This document shows positions 35,978 through 46,218 of a stretch of 64,000 bases of DNA, piece by piece. Every line of letters begins with the position of its first letter. Positions within the stretch are counted from its first letter, which is position 1. The notes beneath the pieces were generated by a model. The model worked only from the letters and a program-made list of their open reading frames with translations, searched no databases and was not told where the DNA came from. This DNA comes from Cylicocyclus nassatus (taxonomy: Eukaryota; Nematoda; Chromadorea; Rhabditida; Strongylidae), in contig CATQJL010000223.1 in NCBI GenBank assembly GCA_958299035.1, positions 14,913,742-14,977,741 on the forward strand, given 5' to 3'. The position numbers were made by a program, and so were the translations under genes.

Positions 35978-36280
35978 TCAATACCTTCGATAGTCTAGAG
36001 AGGGTGCGTAACAAGGGTACCCGGGCATGCTACCGCAGCCAGCCGTCGGAGCTGCCGCCAAAGTCGCAGCAGATAGTACAGTGATTACGATTATGATTGG
36101 TTCTACTGAAATTCTCACCGATTTCGGATCTCTCCGTTGACGTGCGATGTTAGCCTCAGGGATACGTAATATTTTTGATATATGTATCATTCCAAACAGC
36201 AAAGAATTCATAATTTCTTGAGATCCATGCAAATAAACAAAGCTTTTGTGTAGAGTTTTAGTAAAGAAGAATAGACACAA
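35978..36280 (-). CDS. Possible small secreted-peptide exon
   Basis: The end of this minus-strand frame reads PIIIVITVLSAATLAAAPT, a plausible signal-peptide core and cleavage region. It is followed by a short Cys-containing tail, GCGSMPGYPCYAPSLDYRRY, and a stop. AATTTCAG sits just upstream of the hydrophobic part, so a splice acceptor is possible and the upstream part of the frame may be intron. No family is recognised; the frame could be chance. Confidence 0.25.
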   Translation of the reverse strand: MCLFFFTKTLHKSFVYLHGSQEIMNSLLFGMIHISKILRIPEANIARQRRDPKSVRISVEPIIIVITVLSAATLAAAPTAGCGSMPGYPCYAPSLDYRRY

Positions 36281-36314
36281 TTACCAATCGTTTTGAATAC
36301 CCAAAATAACCCAG

Positions 36315-37307
36315 TGGCCGTATTCATCAACGAACCCCGAGGGTTAAACTAACCCTGGAGGGTTAGTTAAACCCTGGAAAGCGTTTAACCCGTATTCACG
36401 AAACACAGGGTAGGCTTAACCCTGAGGGTTAAATCTAACCTTGAGGGTTAATTTTACCCCGAAAGCGACTAACCCATAATCATCAACGAACCGTGAGGGT
36501 TAAACTAACCCTGGAGGGTTAAACTTACGTGATTCATCAGGGTTAATTTAACCCTAGCTCAGAGCAAGGTTAACTCTACCCTAACACTTCATACAAACAT
36601 TTACTCGCATCTAATAGTTTATGGAATAACGATCAACAAGTATCGTAGTATTTAGTATTGGTTGTTGTTATAGTATTTAGTTTCGACTTCGTTTTATGGA
36701 AGTCTTTTTTTTTCGAAGTACATGAAACACTGACTTCGCGAGAAAAAGAATTCTAGCTTTGGTGACAAATGAATGCGACGAGGAAAAATGGCATTCCACT
36801 CTGACAAGTGCCAAAACAGAAGAACCCCTTTATAATAACACGCATTGACCCCTAAAAGAGTAGCACAAGCCCGGTATAAAACGAACTGCGCAAAAGTAGA
36901 ACTTACACTGCACAATTGCACACATGAAAGTAAACTCACGCTGTAAGATTGGATGCTGCACAAGTATGCTAGAGATGTATTGTAAAAACTAGTCTCAGGA
37001 GCTTATTCGTTGACTATACTACTATAGCAGTGAAAGAATAGAAGTATAAAGTGAATTTAGCCCGTACTTAGGCATTCTGTGATGTGAGTTCGCACAGCGC
37101 ACGCATAACTGACGCCTTAACCCTCCAGAGTTAGTTTAACCCTCAGGGTTGATGAATACGGCCACAGGTTCGTTGATCGATATGGGTAGTTCGCGTTCCG
37201 TGGTAAACCCTAGCCTATGGTTGATGAATACGGCCAATGAACCCTGAGGGTTAAAACTACCCTGGAGGGTAAGCTTAACCCTCAGGGTTCGTTGATGAAT
37301 ACGGCCA
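36315..37307. mobile_element. TIR element G with AACCCTGAGGGTTAA palindromes
   Basis: Both ends read TGGCCGTATTCATCAACGAA (then CCC) in opposite orientation, flanked by CAG on each side (possible 3-bp duplication). Inside each end are many palindromic AACCCTGAGGGTT- or AACCCTGGAGGGTT-type units. The right side carries three successive copies of the GATGAATACGGCCA end, so it is compound. The centre (about 36600-37100) is AT-rich with no transposase. Confidence 0.75.
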
Positions 37308-37739
37308 CAGGAAAAACTAGTTGACCTCCTATTCATTCATTGTTGCGACTGTTTGTAAATTTTTTGAAGTTTTCCGTTTGTATTATGTATTCGATTGCAT
37401 GATTCTCAATAAATGCTGCAAATGATATAAACACCAAGAATATCACGCTATCCTAAAGCTGGTATTGCACCTCAGCGCAACGAGGTGCGCGAGAATCTCC
37501 GCAAGAGTTTGAACGGTGGGCGTAATTAGTGTACCATCTGCAGAGGCTTTGCCGGCGGTTCCGCCGTCTAGCTGCAGCAGCAGTCGGCTGCCTGGGTACC
37601 ACTTGCACGCCTCCCGTCTAGAGACACAGCGTCAAAGACTGTTTGAATATCTGTCCCTCATATGAATTGAAGGTTGTTGAAAAATATAGAAGAAAAAAAG
37701 AGGCAAAACAGATAAAAGCAAAAAAACTTTTTATCTCCC

Positions 37740-37774
37740 TTTCTTTTTCCATCTCTCTCTCTCTCTCTCTCTCA
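37740..37774. repeat. TC dinucleotide microsatellite
   Basis: A run of roughly a dozen TC units lies inside an AG/CT-rich stretch. Both strand frames through it are low-complexity and not genes. Confidence 0.85.
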
Positions 37775-38461
37775 AAAAAGGCTAAAAACGCTGCAAGTTT
37801 GAATGCTTTCATTTGGCAGCACTTCTAAGTGCAGGCTTTCGCTCCAGGACCAGGTATCCCCAATACAAGGGAAAACGAGAAAAAGCTAATCCTTTCTTTG
37901 TGATCGCTTCAAAATGAAAAACATCTCGAAAGTGTTATTACCAAGAAGAAAATGAGCAAGAAAAACATTAGTTATGAAAATGCAAAGATTCATTTAGTTG
38001 AAGTGAGGAGCCAGTCTAGTTTTTTATGCGTCCTTTGAATTCTCCCGCATTGAGGTTCTTGTTTCCTGGAGCTCTGGATAGTTGAGCCCAATAATCTGAT
38101 GGATAATCGCCTAAGTCGGAAAAGAAAATCGTTGCGAGGACAAAAGAAAACAGAGATCGGCTGCTGCATGACGAAGTCGCAATATCTTTGGGCGCGAACG
38201 CGGTTTCGCCGCAGAGCACATAAGGCGCAGGATTTACACTGGTGAAGATACGCGCGCGCATCGTTCGCGTCCGCTCAACCAGGGTTGAGCAAGAGGTCAG
38301 TCATAGGCCGGCCGAATACGACCCCTTTCCCCCTGCAGCCATTTTAGTTACGACCAGGGTAAAGCGGGGGGTGCGGCACGCGACCGTCGGATACGACCCC
38401 CCTCCCCCTGGGCCGCACCCCTGCACGACCCCCCCCCCCATTCCCTACCCCCCCCCCCCTA

Positions 38462-38486
38462 GTACTCTGCGTTGATACCACTGCTT
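38462..38486 (-). other. Template-switching cDNA adapter at contig end
   Basis: The last 25 bases before the gap are GTACTCTGCGTTGATACC followed by ACTGCTT. This is the reverse complement of the widely used SMART-type template-switching/PCR oligo, starting AAGCAGTGGTATCAACG. It follows a long C run, as expected where a template-switch oligo adds G residues. The match is from memory of a commercial oligo, not from a search. Confidence 0.9.
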
Positions 38487-38986
38487 NNNNNNNNNNNNNN
38501 NNNNNNNNNNNNNNNNNNNNNNNNNNNNNNNNNNNNNNNNNNNNNNNNNNNNNNNNNNNNNNNNNNNNNNNNNNNNNNNNNNNNNNNNNNNNNNNNNNNN
38601 NNNNNNNNNNNNNNNNNNNNNNNNNNNNNNNNNNNNNNNNNNNNNNNNNNNNNNNNNNNNNNNNNNNNNNNNNNNNNNNNNNNNNNNNNNNNNNNNNNNN
38701 NNNNNNNNNNNNNNNNNNNNNNNNNNNNNNNNNNNNNNNNNNNNNNNNNNNNNNNNNNNNNNNNNNNNNNNNNNNNNNNNNNNNNNNNNNNNNNNNNNNN
38801 NNNNNNNNNNNNNNNNNNNNNNNNNNNNNNNNNNNNNNNNNNNNNNNNNNNNNNNNNNNNNNNNNNNNNNNNNNNNNNNNNNNNNNNNNNNNNNNNNNNN
38901 NNNNNNNNNNNNNNNNNNNNNNNNNNNNNNNNNNNNNNNNNNNNNNNNNNNNNNNNNNNNNNNNNNNNNNNNNNNNNNNNNNNNNN
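38487..38986. other. Assembly gap (500 N)
   Basis: Exactly 500 undetermined bases. The round number suggests a fixed or rounded gap size. Long frames reported across it are artefacts. Confidence 0.99.
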
Positions 38987-39990
38987 GCTGTTGAACGAGT
39001 TAGTCTGGAAGAAAATGGGCGCTCCAAACCTTGAAAAGACGAATGTTTCTGTCAAGGACGCCAGTGGAAAGTCTATGAAGATATATGGCAAACTGTGGTG
39101 CAACTTCGAGCTGAAAGGACCAAGAGTGAAGGCTACGCGTATGTTACTCCTCACAATTCTTTGTTAGGTATCGACTGGATACGGAAGAATGAAGAGATGA
39201 CCTATCGCTTGGAAAGGATGATCGCAAATGTGAGGGCCGACCAAAATGATATCATCGCACACAAGTTGAAAAATGCTTATCCAGAAGTATGCAAAGATGG
39301 TCTAGGATTATGCACCAAGGAGAAAACAGACATGCAGGTCGGTGGAAGTTTCCATCCAGTGTTTAAGATTTACAGACCTGTCTCCCATTCTGCCCTTGAA
39401 GCTGTCGAGAAGGAACTGGGCAGACTTTTGGAAATGAAAGTGATAACGCCAATAACGCATAGTGAATGGGCAACTCTGATAGTATGTGTAAGAAAGGCAA
39501 ATGGAAAGTTGAGGATATGTGCAGAACTTATCAACTGGACTCAACAGAGCACTTGAGTCATACGATTACCCTTTGCCGCTACCAGAAGACATCTTCGCAT
39601 CTCTCAATGGAGGAACAGTATTCTCTCAGATTGATCTTTCAGATGCATATCTACAAATAGAACTATCCGAAAGAGCGAAGAATTTGGTCGTGATAAACAC
39701 ACACAGAGGACTGTACCAATACAATCGCTTGCCATTTGGAATTAAGACTGCACCCGGAATATTCCAACAGATTATGAACAAGATGATAGCTGGTTTACGA
39801 GGTGTGGCAAGCTACTTGGACGATATTCTGGTTTGTGCAAAGACGGAAGAAGAGCACATGGAGAATCTCCTAGCGTTGTTCACAAGAATCTCAGGATATG
39901 GATTCAAGATTCGGCTGTAGAAATGTACTTTCGGAAAGCCAGGATACGCTATCTTGGCATTATCGTCGATAGAAATGGCAGGAGACCAAA
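38987..39990 (+). pseudogene. pol: Gypsy protease tail and reverse transcriptase (broken)
   Basis: The piece after the gap fits the C-terminal end of a retropepsin, then LLGIDWI, the usual bridge into the polymerase. The palm is recognisable by FSQIDLSDAYLQI near 39625 and by the catalytic YLDD box at 39813-39824. Frame changes occur near 39130 and 39520, and a TAG ends the frame at 39920. Beyond it, RYLGIIVDRNG continues the thumb/connection in another frame. The LPFG segment and overall order place it in Ty3/Gypsy (Metaviridae-type) elements. Confidence 0.88.
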
Positions 39991-40017
39991 CCCGGAGAAG
40001 ATCGAAGCTATAAAAAC

Positions 40018-40777
40018 ATGGACGAGCCGAAAAATGCAGGACAGTTACGAGCCTTTCTTGGCATGATTACATACTATGCGACGTTCATGCCAAACATCAA
40101 AAATCTTCGTGGACCATTAGATGCGTTAATGAAAAAAGACACGAAGTGGGAATGGAAATCCAAACAGCAAGAAGCTTTCGTGAAGTTGAAGAAGGCACTG
40201 ACAAGTGAGCTGAACCTTGCTCCGTAGCAGCAGATGCAAGCGACTATGGAATCGGATGCGTAATTTCGCACAGATATTCTGATGGGTCAGAGAAACCGAT
40301 TGCGCATGCTTCACGATCTCTCACAAGCGCAGAGAAGAATTATTCACAGATCGAGAAAAAAGCATTAGGAATGTAGCCTTCGCAGTGAAGAAATTCCATA
40401 AATACATCTTTGGCAGAAAATTTCTACTCTTAACGGATCACAAACCCTTGTTAGCCATCTTTGGTGAAAAGAAAGGAGTTCCGGTTTACTCCGCTAATCG
40501 AATTATGAGCTGGGCTACGATTCTTTTGGGATACGATTTTGACATAGAATACGTCAAAACCACTCAGTTTGGGCAAGCAGATGGACTTTCAAGATTGATG
40601 AAGAAGAATCAGAATGCAGAAGAAGACGTTGTAGTAGCCGCTGTCGAGAACGACGTGACCGAAACGTTGAAAAACTGTATAAGGAGATTGCCTTTGAAGA
40701 GTTCTGACATAGAAACATATACGAAGGACGATCCGATATTGAAGAGAGTGATGACTTGCGTGAAAAGTGGAAAATGA
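40018..40777 (+). pseudogene. pol: Gypsy RNase H region (broken)
   Basis: The connection segment (LRAFLGMITYYATF) is followed by a stop near 40227. The RNase H core follows in another frame, with ADASDYGIG holding the first active-site Asp near 40240. After another frame change near 40373, the LLTDHKPLL block lies near 40430 and ADGLSRL near 40580. The frame ends at TGA, 40777. The motif order is that of Gypsy RNase H. Confidence 0.85.
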
Positions 40778-40849
40778 CCAAAGGCTGAAGGAGAGTTAGC
40801 AATTTTTTACAGTCGACGAGAGGCACTTTCTATTGTAGGAAAGTGCCTA

Positions 40850-41840
40850 ATGCTGTCAGAAAGAGTTGTTATACCTAGCAAGCTTCGGTCGAAAGTTTTA
40901 AAGGAATTACACGTTGGACATCCAGGAATTGTAAGGATGAAGAACTTGGCGCGAAGTCATGTATACTGGCCGAACATTGATGAGGATTGCGAAGATGTAG
41001 TGCGGAGATGCACTAAATGCCAAGAAGCGGCCAAGAATCCTATTAAGGTTCCACTGGAGGCATGGCCAACCCCAACCTCGGCGTGGCAACGGATTCACAC
41101 AGATTTCGCAGGGCCCATACGAGGACTCAACTACATGGTCATAGTTGATGCTTATAGTAAATGGCCCGAAATGGTCGAGATTTACAATACTACTGCGACA
41201 AAGACTGTGAAGGTTCTGAAAAGAATGTTTGCTAGATATGGACTACCGCAAACTATCGTGACTGACAATGGAACTCAGTTTACATCAGAGTTGTTCAAAA
41301 ACATGTGTGCCGAAGAAGAATTTTGCACATGAAGACTGCTCCTTATCATCCCCAGTCGAATGGACAAGCAGAACGGTTGATATCCTAAAAGCGGATTCAA
41401 GAAGCTAGAGGGGGAGGAGAGGCCGACGGAAGAAACTTTGAATATCTTGTTACAAGCCTACAGGACAACACCAAATGCAACTTTGAACGACAAGACACCA
41501 GCGGAATTATTTCTTGGAAGGAAATTACGCACGATATTCAGCCAATCAGTGCCACAATCAGAAACAAAAGAGGAGCCGCTCGCTAGAAGAAACAGATGTG
41601 AACACATGAAAGATCAATTTGATCGAAAACATGGAGTACATCCAAAAGAATTTGAAGCTGGCGATTTGGTCTACGCAAAGCAGTGGAAGCCACCTTATTT
41701 TCGTTAAATCAAAGGCATCGTAGTAAAACGTATTGGACGCGTTAACTACGAAGTGAAGATTGGCGAAGAATACACAAGAAGCATGCTAATCAGCTTCGGC
41801 ATCGAGGCAAAGAAGAAGAAGATCCAGTACAATCGAAGAC
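40850..41840 (+). pseudogene. pol: Gypsy integrase (broken)
   Basis: The zinc-binding HHCC module is visible (GHPG near 40917 through CTKCQ near 41012). The core has the first Asp in HTDFAG near 41097 and the second in TDNGTQF near 41260; after a frame change near 41320 comes HPQSNGQAER with the catalytic Glu position. Stops follow. A last open segment (41438-41707) carries AYRTTPN and PAELFLGR, typical of the Gypsy integrase C-terminal domain. A TAA at about 41705 interrupts the tail. Confidence 0.85.
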
Positions 41841-42116
41841 TTTGACAATACTGTTAGATGTCCTAACAGAAAATGAAGGTCTGCGAAGAAATTAAAGCAT
41901 AAACGAAAATTATGCAAACGAAGAGACTCCTTCACACTTGGCATTGAATTCACTTCTGTCGAAGACGAGCCATCAATGATCTATGCAGCCTATGGTCACA
42001 GAGAATGAATCACAATCAGAAGACTGCGATGCAGCCCATGTGATCTGATTGATGTATACTGTACTTTTACCAGTGTAGTAGGCTTGTTTGATTTGTAACT
42101 ACCCTACTGGGGCAGG

Positions 42117-42307
42117 TGTTGTGACTGTATTAGTGAAGGCTGCTAAGTAGAAATGAGTTGATAGAATAATCTAATGTTTTCCATTATGATCTGTTTATGT
42201 AAATAAGTAGGCTATAAATAGCAGCCTGATTCGCAGAGACGTTCAGTTTTTACTGCTTGTCGCTGGAAGGCAAAGAATCTCCGCTGAAGCTGTTCACGAA
42301 CACAACA
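42117..42307 (+). repeat. 3' LTR of the Gypsy element, 191 bp
   Basis: It begins TGTTGTG and ends CACAACA, a perfect 7-bp terminal inverted repeat with TG..CA ends. It is preceded by GGGGCAGG, a short purine-rich tract. A TATA box (GCTATAAATAGCAGC) lies near 42211. The partner LTR was not found. Confidence 0.8.
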
Positions 42308-42561
42308 CTAAGTCCGTTTAATCGTCAAACTCGTCCTCTTATCGAATTCCTTTTGTTCTCGTCCGCTGTGGTCTCCACGTCGAACTTTCTTCTTTCTGGA
42401 TCCAATCTTTTGATGTAGGGTAGTTCCTCGTGGTTTTCGTCCATCAATGAATATCCCCAAACGTGTCGAACTTGTTATTAAATGAATCATTTATGACCAT
42501 TATCGGAGGGGTATCAATTTAACTATTTAGGTACAGGAAATGGTATCAATTTATCTAGGTA

Positions 42562-42953
42562 CTAGTTGGCTTTCCCGGTTCAGCCCAGGCCAATAATCAC
42601 CTGCACTGCGAGCCCCCCCCCCCTCTTATAGGCATGGATGACTTACGCTGAGACATCCGCTTCGAAACCGTATCCTCGTGATTCTAAGGTGAAAATGAGC
42701 TTCACCGCCCTCCTTTACATGACTATGGGGAAATGATTGATTAAACATGATAAGCCTCCAATTTCTTAGCAAAACGTAACAAATCAATAAATCGATAGCA
42801 CGACCCAGCGAATTTTGGTAAAAAGTATCCTAAAACCATCTCCGAGGTCAAAAACATCTGTTTGCAAAGTTTTAGCCCAATCGGTTGAGCGGCGGGCGTT
42901 TCTATAGCTCACATACCCTCCAAAACAATTTTTGAGTTTTAAATATAAAGAGA
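42562..42953 (-). mobile_element. Non-autonomous Helitron H3, 392 bp
   Basis: On the minus strand it starts TCTCTTTATATTTAAAACTC and ends CTAG, between a host A and T. The start closely matches H1 (TCTCTATATATATAAAACTC), and the end has the same ACTAG..GGC..CCCGG layout as H2 and H4. Confidence 0.75.
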
Positions 42954-43561
42954 TATGGAAATGAACGGTGGATGGTGAGTGCTCATAGTTGTAGACCAAG
43001 ACTTTGGCCATACTTTGTCTGTGTTGCAGATGTTACCAGTGTTACACGTGTTACTCGTGTTGCCGATGTTTTTAGTGTTACTCGTGTTTCCAATGCTACC
43101 GCCTTTATTGCTGTTGGTTTTTGAAATGATCGCCAGTACAGCTTCATTCTTGAATGTAGTCTCAGTGGTGAGTGTACAGGATCTGAGGCGATCATACTTC
43201 AATTATAATACCATGCTATAAACTTGCTTCAAAAAAGTTTTTGTGACACAAATATAATTATATTGTTTGATTTGTAGCACGATGAGCTCTAACGTGGCCA
43301 ACGTTTTGGACGCCTTGATCGAACTTCAAAAACCTTGTCTTCGGACGTGTCATCTTTCGCGGCCATATGTGAGAAGAGAGCACATTCCCTACTTAGAAAC
43401 ACGATTTCGACTTTTTGATGAATATCTCATAACGAGAAGGCCAGCTGCATTCTTTGAATTCATCAGGCTTTTGCTTCTCAAGCAAGTTTCTAGCATGGTA
43501 TCAATATTGAAGTATTATCATCTTAGGTCCTGTATACTCACTCACCACTCTGTGAGACTAC

Positions 43562-44434
43562 GACCCGTAGTAAAGCTCGATCAGTTGAGGTCAACTCAAC
43601 TTATCCCATCAGTTCACCTTAGGTGAGGTGAACTGATCACCGTCCACGTTCCCATGCTATAAGATGGTCAAGTCAACTGATAGTTGACCATCTGTCCACC
43701 TGCCGCAGTCAACTCTTCCACATCAGTTCACGTTCAAGTCACCTCAACGTGAACGGATGTTAGAGTGATCCAAATAGTGTGTAGAAGAGGAGACGCAGAC
43801 AAGAGGTGACTGCATCTAACATAAGTTGCTCCTGAGTAACTTACAATACACACAACTTTGCCAAAAAATGCAGAAAAAAATCGGCGCAAAACTGCACAAT
43901 ACCGGCGCCCGAAAAGGGAAGAATCGATGAACAGCTGATTTTGGCGACAAAAGCAAGGATAAAAGTTTTCTTTTTTTGCAGAGCAATCTTAGTTTCTTGT
44001 AAAAACTACTTTAGAAGAGAATCTACTTATTTATTACGTTTTATTTATGTTCCAAAAATTTCAGTTTTTCATGAATTCTCCGTCAAAATATGTCAGTTTT
44101 GTTTTATCTGTCCATTTGCTAAGTGATATCCTTGTTAGCGGTCATCATCGATTTTTTTCGACAGTGGCCGCTATCAAAGATTGTCCAGCGATGCAGCAAA
44201 AGTTGTGGCGCTAGCCGGTGTCGAACCACGACCGCGCGCATATGATTCCATTCGCTTATCCGTTTGACCAGACCAGCTCAAGTGGTTGGTTTTCTGAGAA
44301 CACATGTGGTTATCATGTCTAGGAAGCGATCCACATCCAAATCAATAGCTCACTGGATGCTGGACTGAAGCGCGATGACCTCAACTCCGGTCCGCGTCGA
44401 GAGAGATGCCCGGATGGGGGGTTTACTACGGGCC
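43562..44434. mobile_element. TIR element B1, 873 bp
   Basis: The ends GACCCGTAGTAAA and TTTACTACGGGCC are inverted and flanked by TAC on both sides. It carries the same hairpin as B2, TAAGTTGCTCCTGAGTAACT near 43831. A tRNA-like segment lies near its right end. Confidence 0.7.
44205..44295 (-). repeat. tRNA-like segment inside B1
   Basis: On the minus strand there is an A-box-like TGGTCAAACGGATAAGCG and, about 35 bp on, a B-box GTGGTTCGACACC. The boxes and spacing suit an RNA polymerase III promoter of tRNA origin. A complete cloverleaf was not confirmed. Confidence 0.5.
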
Positions 44435-44590
44435 TACGTTTAAGAATAGAACTGTACTAGCGATCATTTTAAGAATCAACAGCAATAAAGGCGGTAACAC
44501 TAGAAACACGAGTAACACGAGTAATATTGGCAACACCGGTAACACGAGTAACACTGGTAACATCGGCAACACGGGCAAAGTATGGCCAAA

Positions 44591-44866
44591 GCCTTACAAA
44601 CAACACAGCACAAAGGACTTAGTGCAATTAGCACCCTTGCGGGCATGCGCAGAATGCACACCACTATAAAACAGAAAGGACATGCATGTGTGCGAGTCCT
44701 TAAACCTATTAGAATCAGTCCACCACAAAGCCAGTGCCTTTATCCTCATAAACCACCCCACCAATTCACCCTCTCCGGAGAGCAGTGGACTTGGTTGGCC
44801 CAGGGGCAGGATCGAACCTGAGTCGGATCAGGTCATAGCGGCGCACCGTGACCATCCTAAACAAAC
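44591..44866 (-). repeat. tRNA-derived SINE, copy 1
   Basis: On the minus strand it reads CGCCGCTATGACCTGATC, then B-box CAGGTTCGATCCTGCC and GGGCCAACCAAG, with a tail region containing GCACTGGC and GCGCATGCCCGCAAGGG. The same order appears at 58990-59282 on the plus strand. The head is tRNA-like, the body unrelated to tRNA, and there is no coding. Confidence 0.75.
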
Positions 44867-45159
44867 ACCAGGTAGGTTCATCATGCTATAGCCAACATGC
44901 AGTAGCACGTTGTTGATAAATCCACCGTTCATCGACCGCTCAAGTCTTCAGGTTACCTTTCACCACGTTCGACATTCTACCTGGCATTATCTCTATGTAG
45001 CCAACCCCGACTATATGTGATGCTGCTGTCCGTCAGAAACAAGCTCCAAGCCTTCCAGGCTCAAACAGTGGTCTAGAAGGGTCCAAATACAGTTGGTGTT
45101 GGTCTGACCACTATCACTAGTAAGCGGTTGTCTTGTATTATTCAATTTAGTGTCGACAG

Positions 45160-45851
45160 ATAGACATTGTTCACCTCCACTCTTCAATTGAAAGTTGTGT
45201 TATCCTACCAACAAAGAATCTTTTATGTGTCCCACAATTTGGATAAGGTGTTCTTGTACTACCGCCGATTCCTGATGTGAAACTTCGCATGATAAGTGGG
45301 TCTTCGTCGAGTAGATTGGTAAAAATTGCTTGGTTCTTTCGATGCCCAAGATCGTCCAAAGAAGTTAATGAAGCCATCAAGCTCTATATTTTTTCACAGT
45401 CTTGCTATCTCAATGTCCCAATACCCCATGGGGTACAGAGATCCAGTGTGACGTGCACAAAAATTGCCTCAACGAGTGATGTGGGTCCCAACGTGCGATA
45501 CCAGACGGTGTATGGCATTATCCACTGCTATCCCGGAACACTAGTATTCGACCAACCCTTTATGTCCAAGGTCTTTTGATAAGTTGGCTCATTCGCATGG
45601 CGAGTCGGCCATTGTTCTGTGTGGGAACATTTATTATGACTGTCGCGTTTTTATTTGCTTGCTTTAACAAAGCTGCTTTGCTCAACCCAACAAAGGGTAA
45701 GGGGTACTGTTCGATAGAGCAAAGCAAGCTCTACAAGATGGCACTCATGTCTTTGCGCCATGCTCGATCCACGGAGAGTTCGAACTCAAAATCTAAAGAT
45801 TTCCAAATGTCCAAAAAATCGAAAAAAAAAATCAGATCTTCGTCGAAATAA
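45160..45851 (+). CDS. Possible small membrane protein gene or pseudogene
   Basis: Two adjacent frames look protein-like. After TTTTCACAG at 45406 a frame gives a Cys-containing segment, YQTVYGIIHCYPGTLVFDQP, and ends at 45579. The next frame (45576-45851) gives a hydrophobic segment, LFCVGTFIMTVAFLFACF, then a Cys and a basic Ser/Lys tail. A Cys-rich outer part, one membrane span and a basic tail would fit a small membrane protein, but the join needs a splice or a shift that I cannot place. No family is recognised. Confidence 0.3.
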
Positions 45852-45978
45852 TTTCTACGGACCTCCCAATCGCTCACATCAATACTATCGATACCTGATA
45901 TTCATATGTGCGATTGCCGTATTTTTTCCTTGACTAGAAACTGAGAAAACGAAAATTTCCCTGATTTTCTCAAAGCAA

Positions 45979-46218
45979 TGCTGAGCCGTTTTTACATATG
46001 TAGTTCTATAGTACAAGCCTAGGTAAGCACAACTGCAGGTTTTCAGCCTATTTCGAGCGGTACTTTTCGAAAAATGTCAATTTTAGCAGCTGAAACTGAA
46101 ATGAAAAAATCCGAATTCGTTATTTTTCGAAAACTACAGCTTGGAATGGGCTGAAAATCTACAGTTATGCTTACCTAGGCTTGTACTATAGAACTACATA
46201 TGCAAAAACGGCTTAGCA
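45979..46218. mobile_element. Foldback MITE, 240 bp
   Basis: The ends TGCTGAGCCGTTTTTACATA and, inverted, TGCTAAGCCGTTTTTGCATA begin arms of at least 75 bp, including GTACAAGCCTAGGTAAGC. It abuts the damaged left end of N2. Confidence 0.8.

Larger units (their letters stand above)
38987..42307 (+). mobile_element. Decayed Ty3/Gypsy retrotransposon, 3' part
   Basis: The order is protease tail, reverse transcriptase, RNase H, integrase and a 3' LTR. Everything upstream (gag, 5' LTR, primer site) is in or beyond the gap. The coding part is interrupted by at least eight stops or frame changes, so the copy cannot make pol. Confidence 0.9.
43004..44590. mobile_element. Foldback with 12-bp minisatellite arms, split by B1
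   Basis: Arm 43004-43160 and arm 44438-44590 are inverted copies containing CAAAGTATGGCC and GATCATTT..AACAGCAATAAAGGC-type sequence. Between these lie repeated AACACGAGTAACACTGGTAA-like units that translate as an Asn-Thr-Ser/Gly repeat on one strand. TIR element B1 sits between the arms, so B1 probably inserted into the loop. Confidence 0.7.

Noticed and set aside
36330..36580. Telomere-like AACCCT/AGGGTT sequence
   Set aside because: The units are palindromic and irregular, bounded by TGGCCGTATTCATC ends, and do not match a tandem nematode TTAGGC array.
37643..37828. Frame with Ser-Leu repeat near 37.7 kb
   Set aside because: It is a translation of the TC microsatellite.
38344..39167. Three frames of about 230 codons around 38.3-39.2 kb
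   Set aside because: They are open only because undetermined bases give no stops; the real parts are short.
43004..43160. Asn/Thr-rich repeat protein
   Set aside because: The frame exists in both inverted arms as part of a minisatellite and has no start, splice or domain support.
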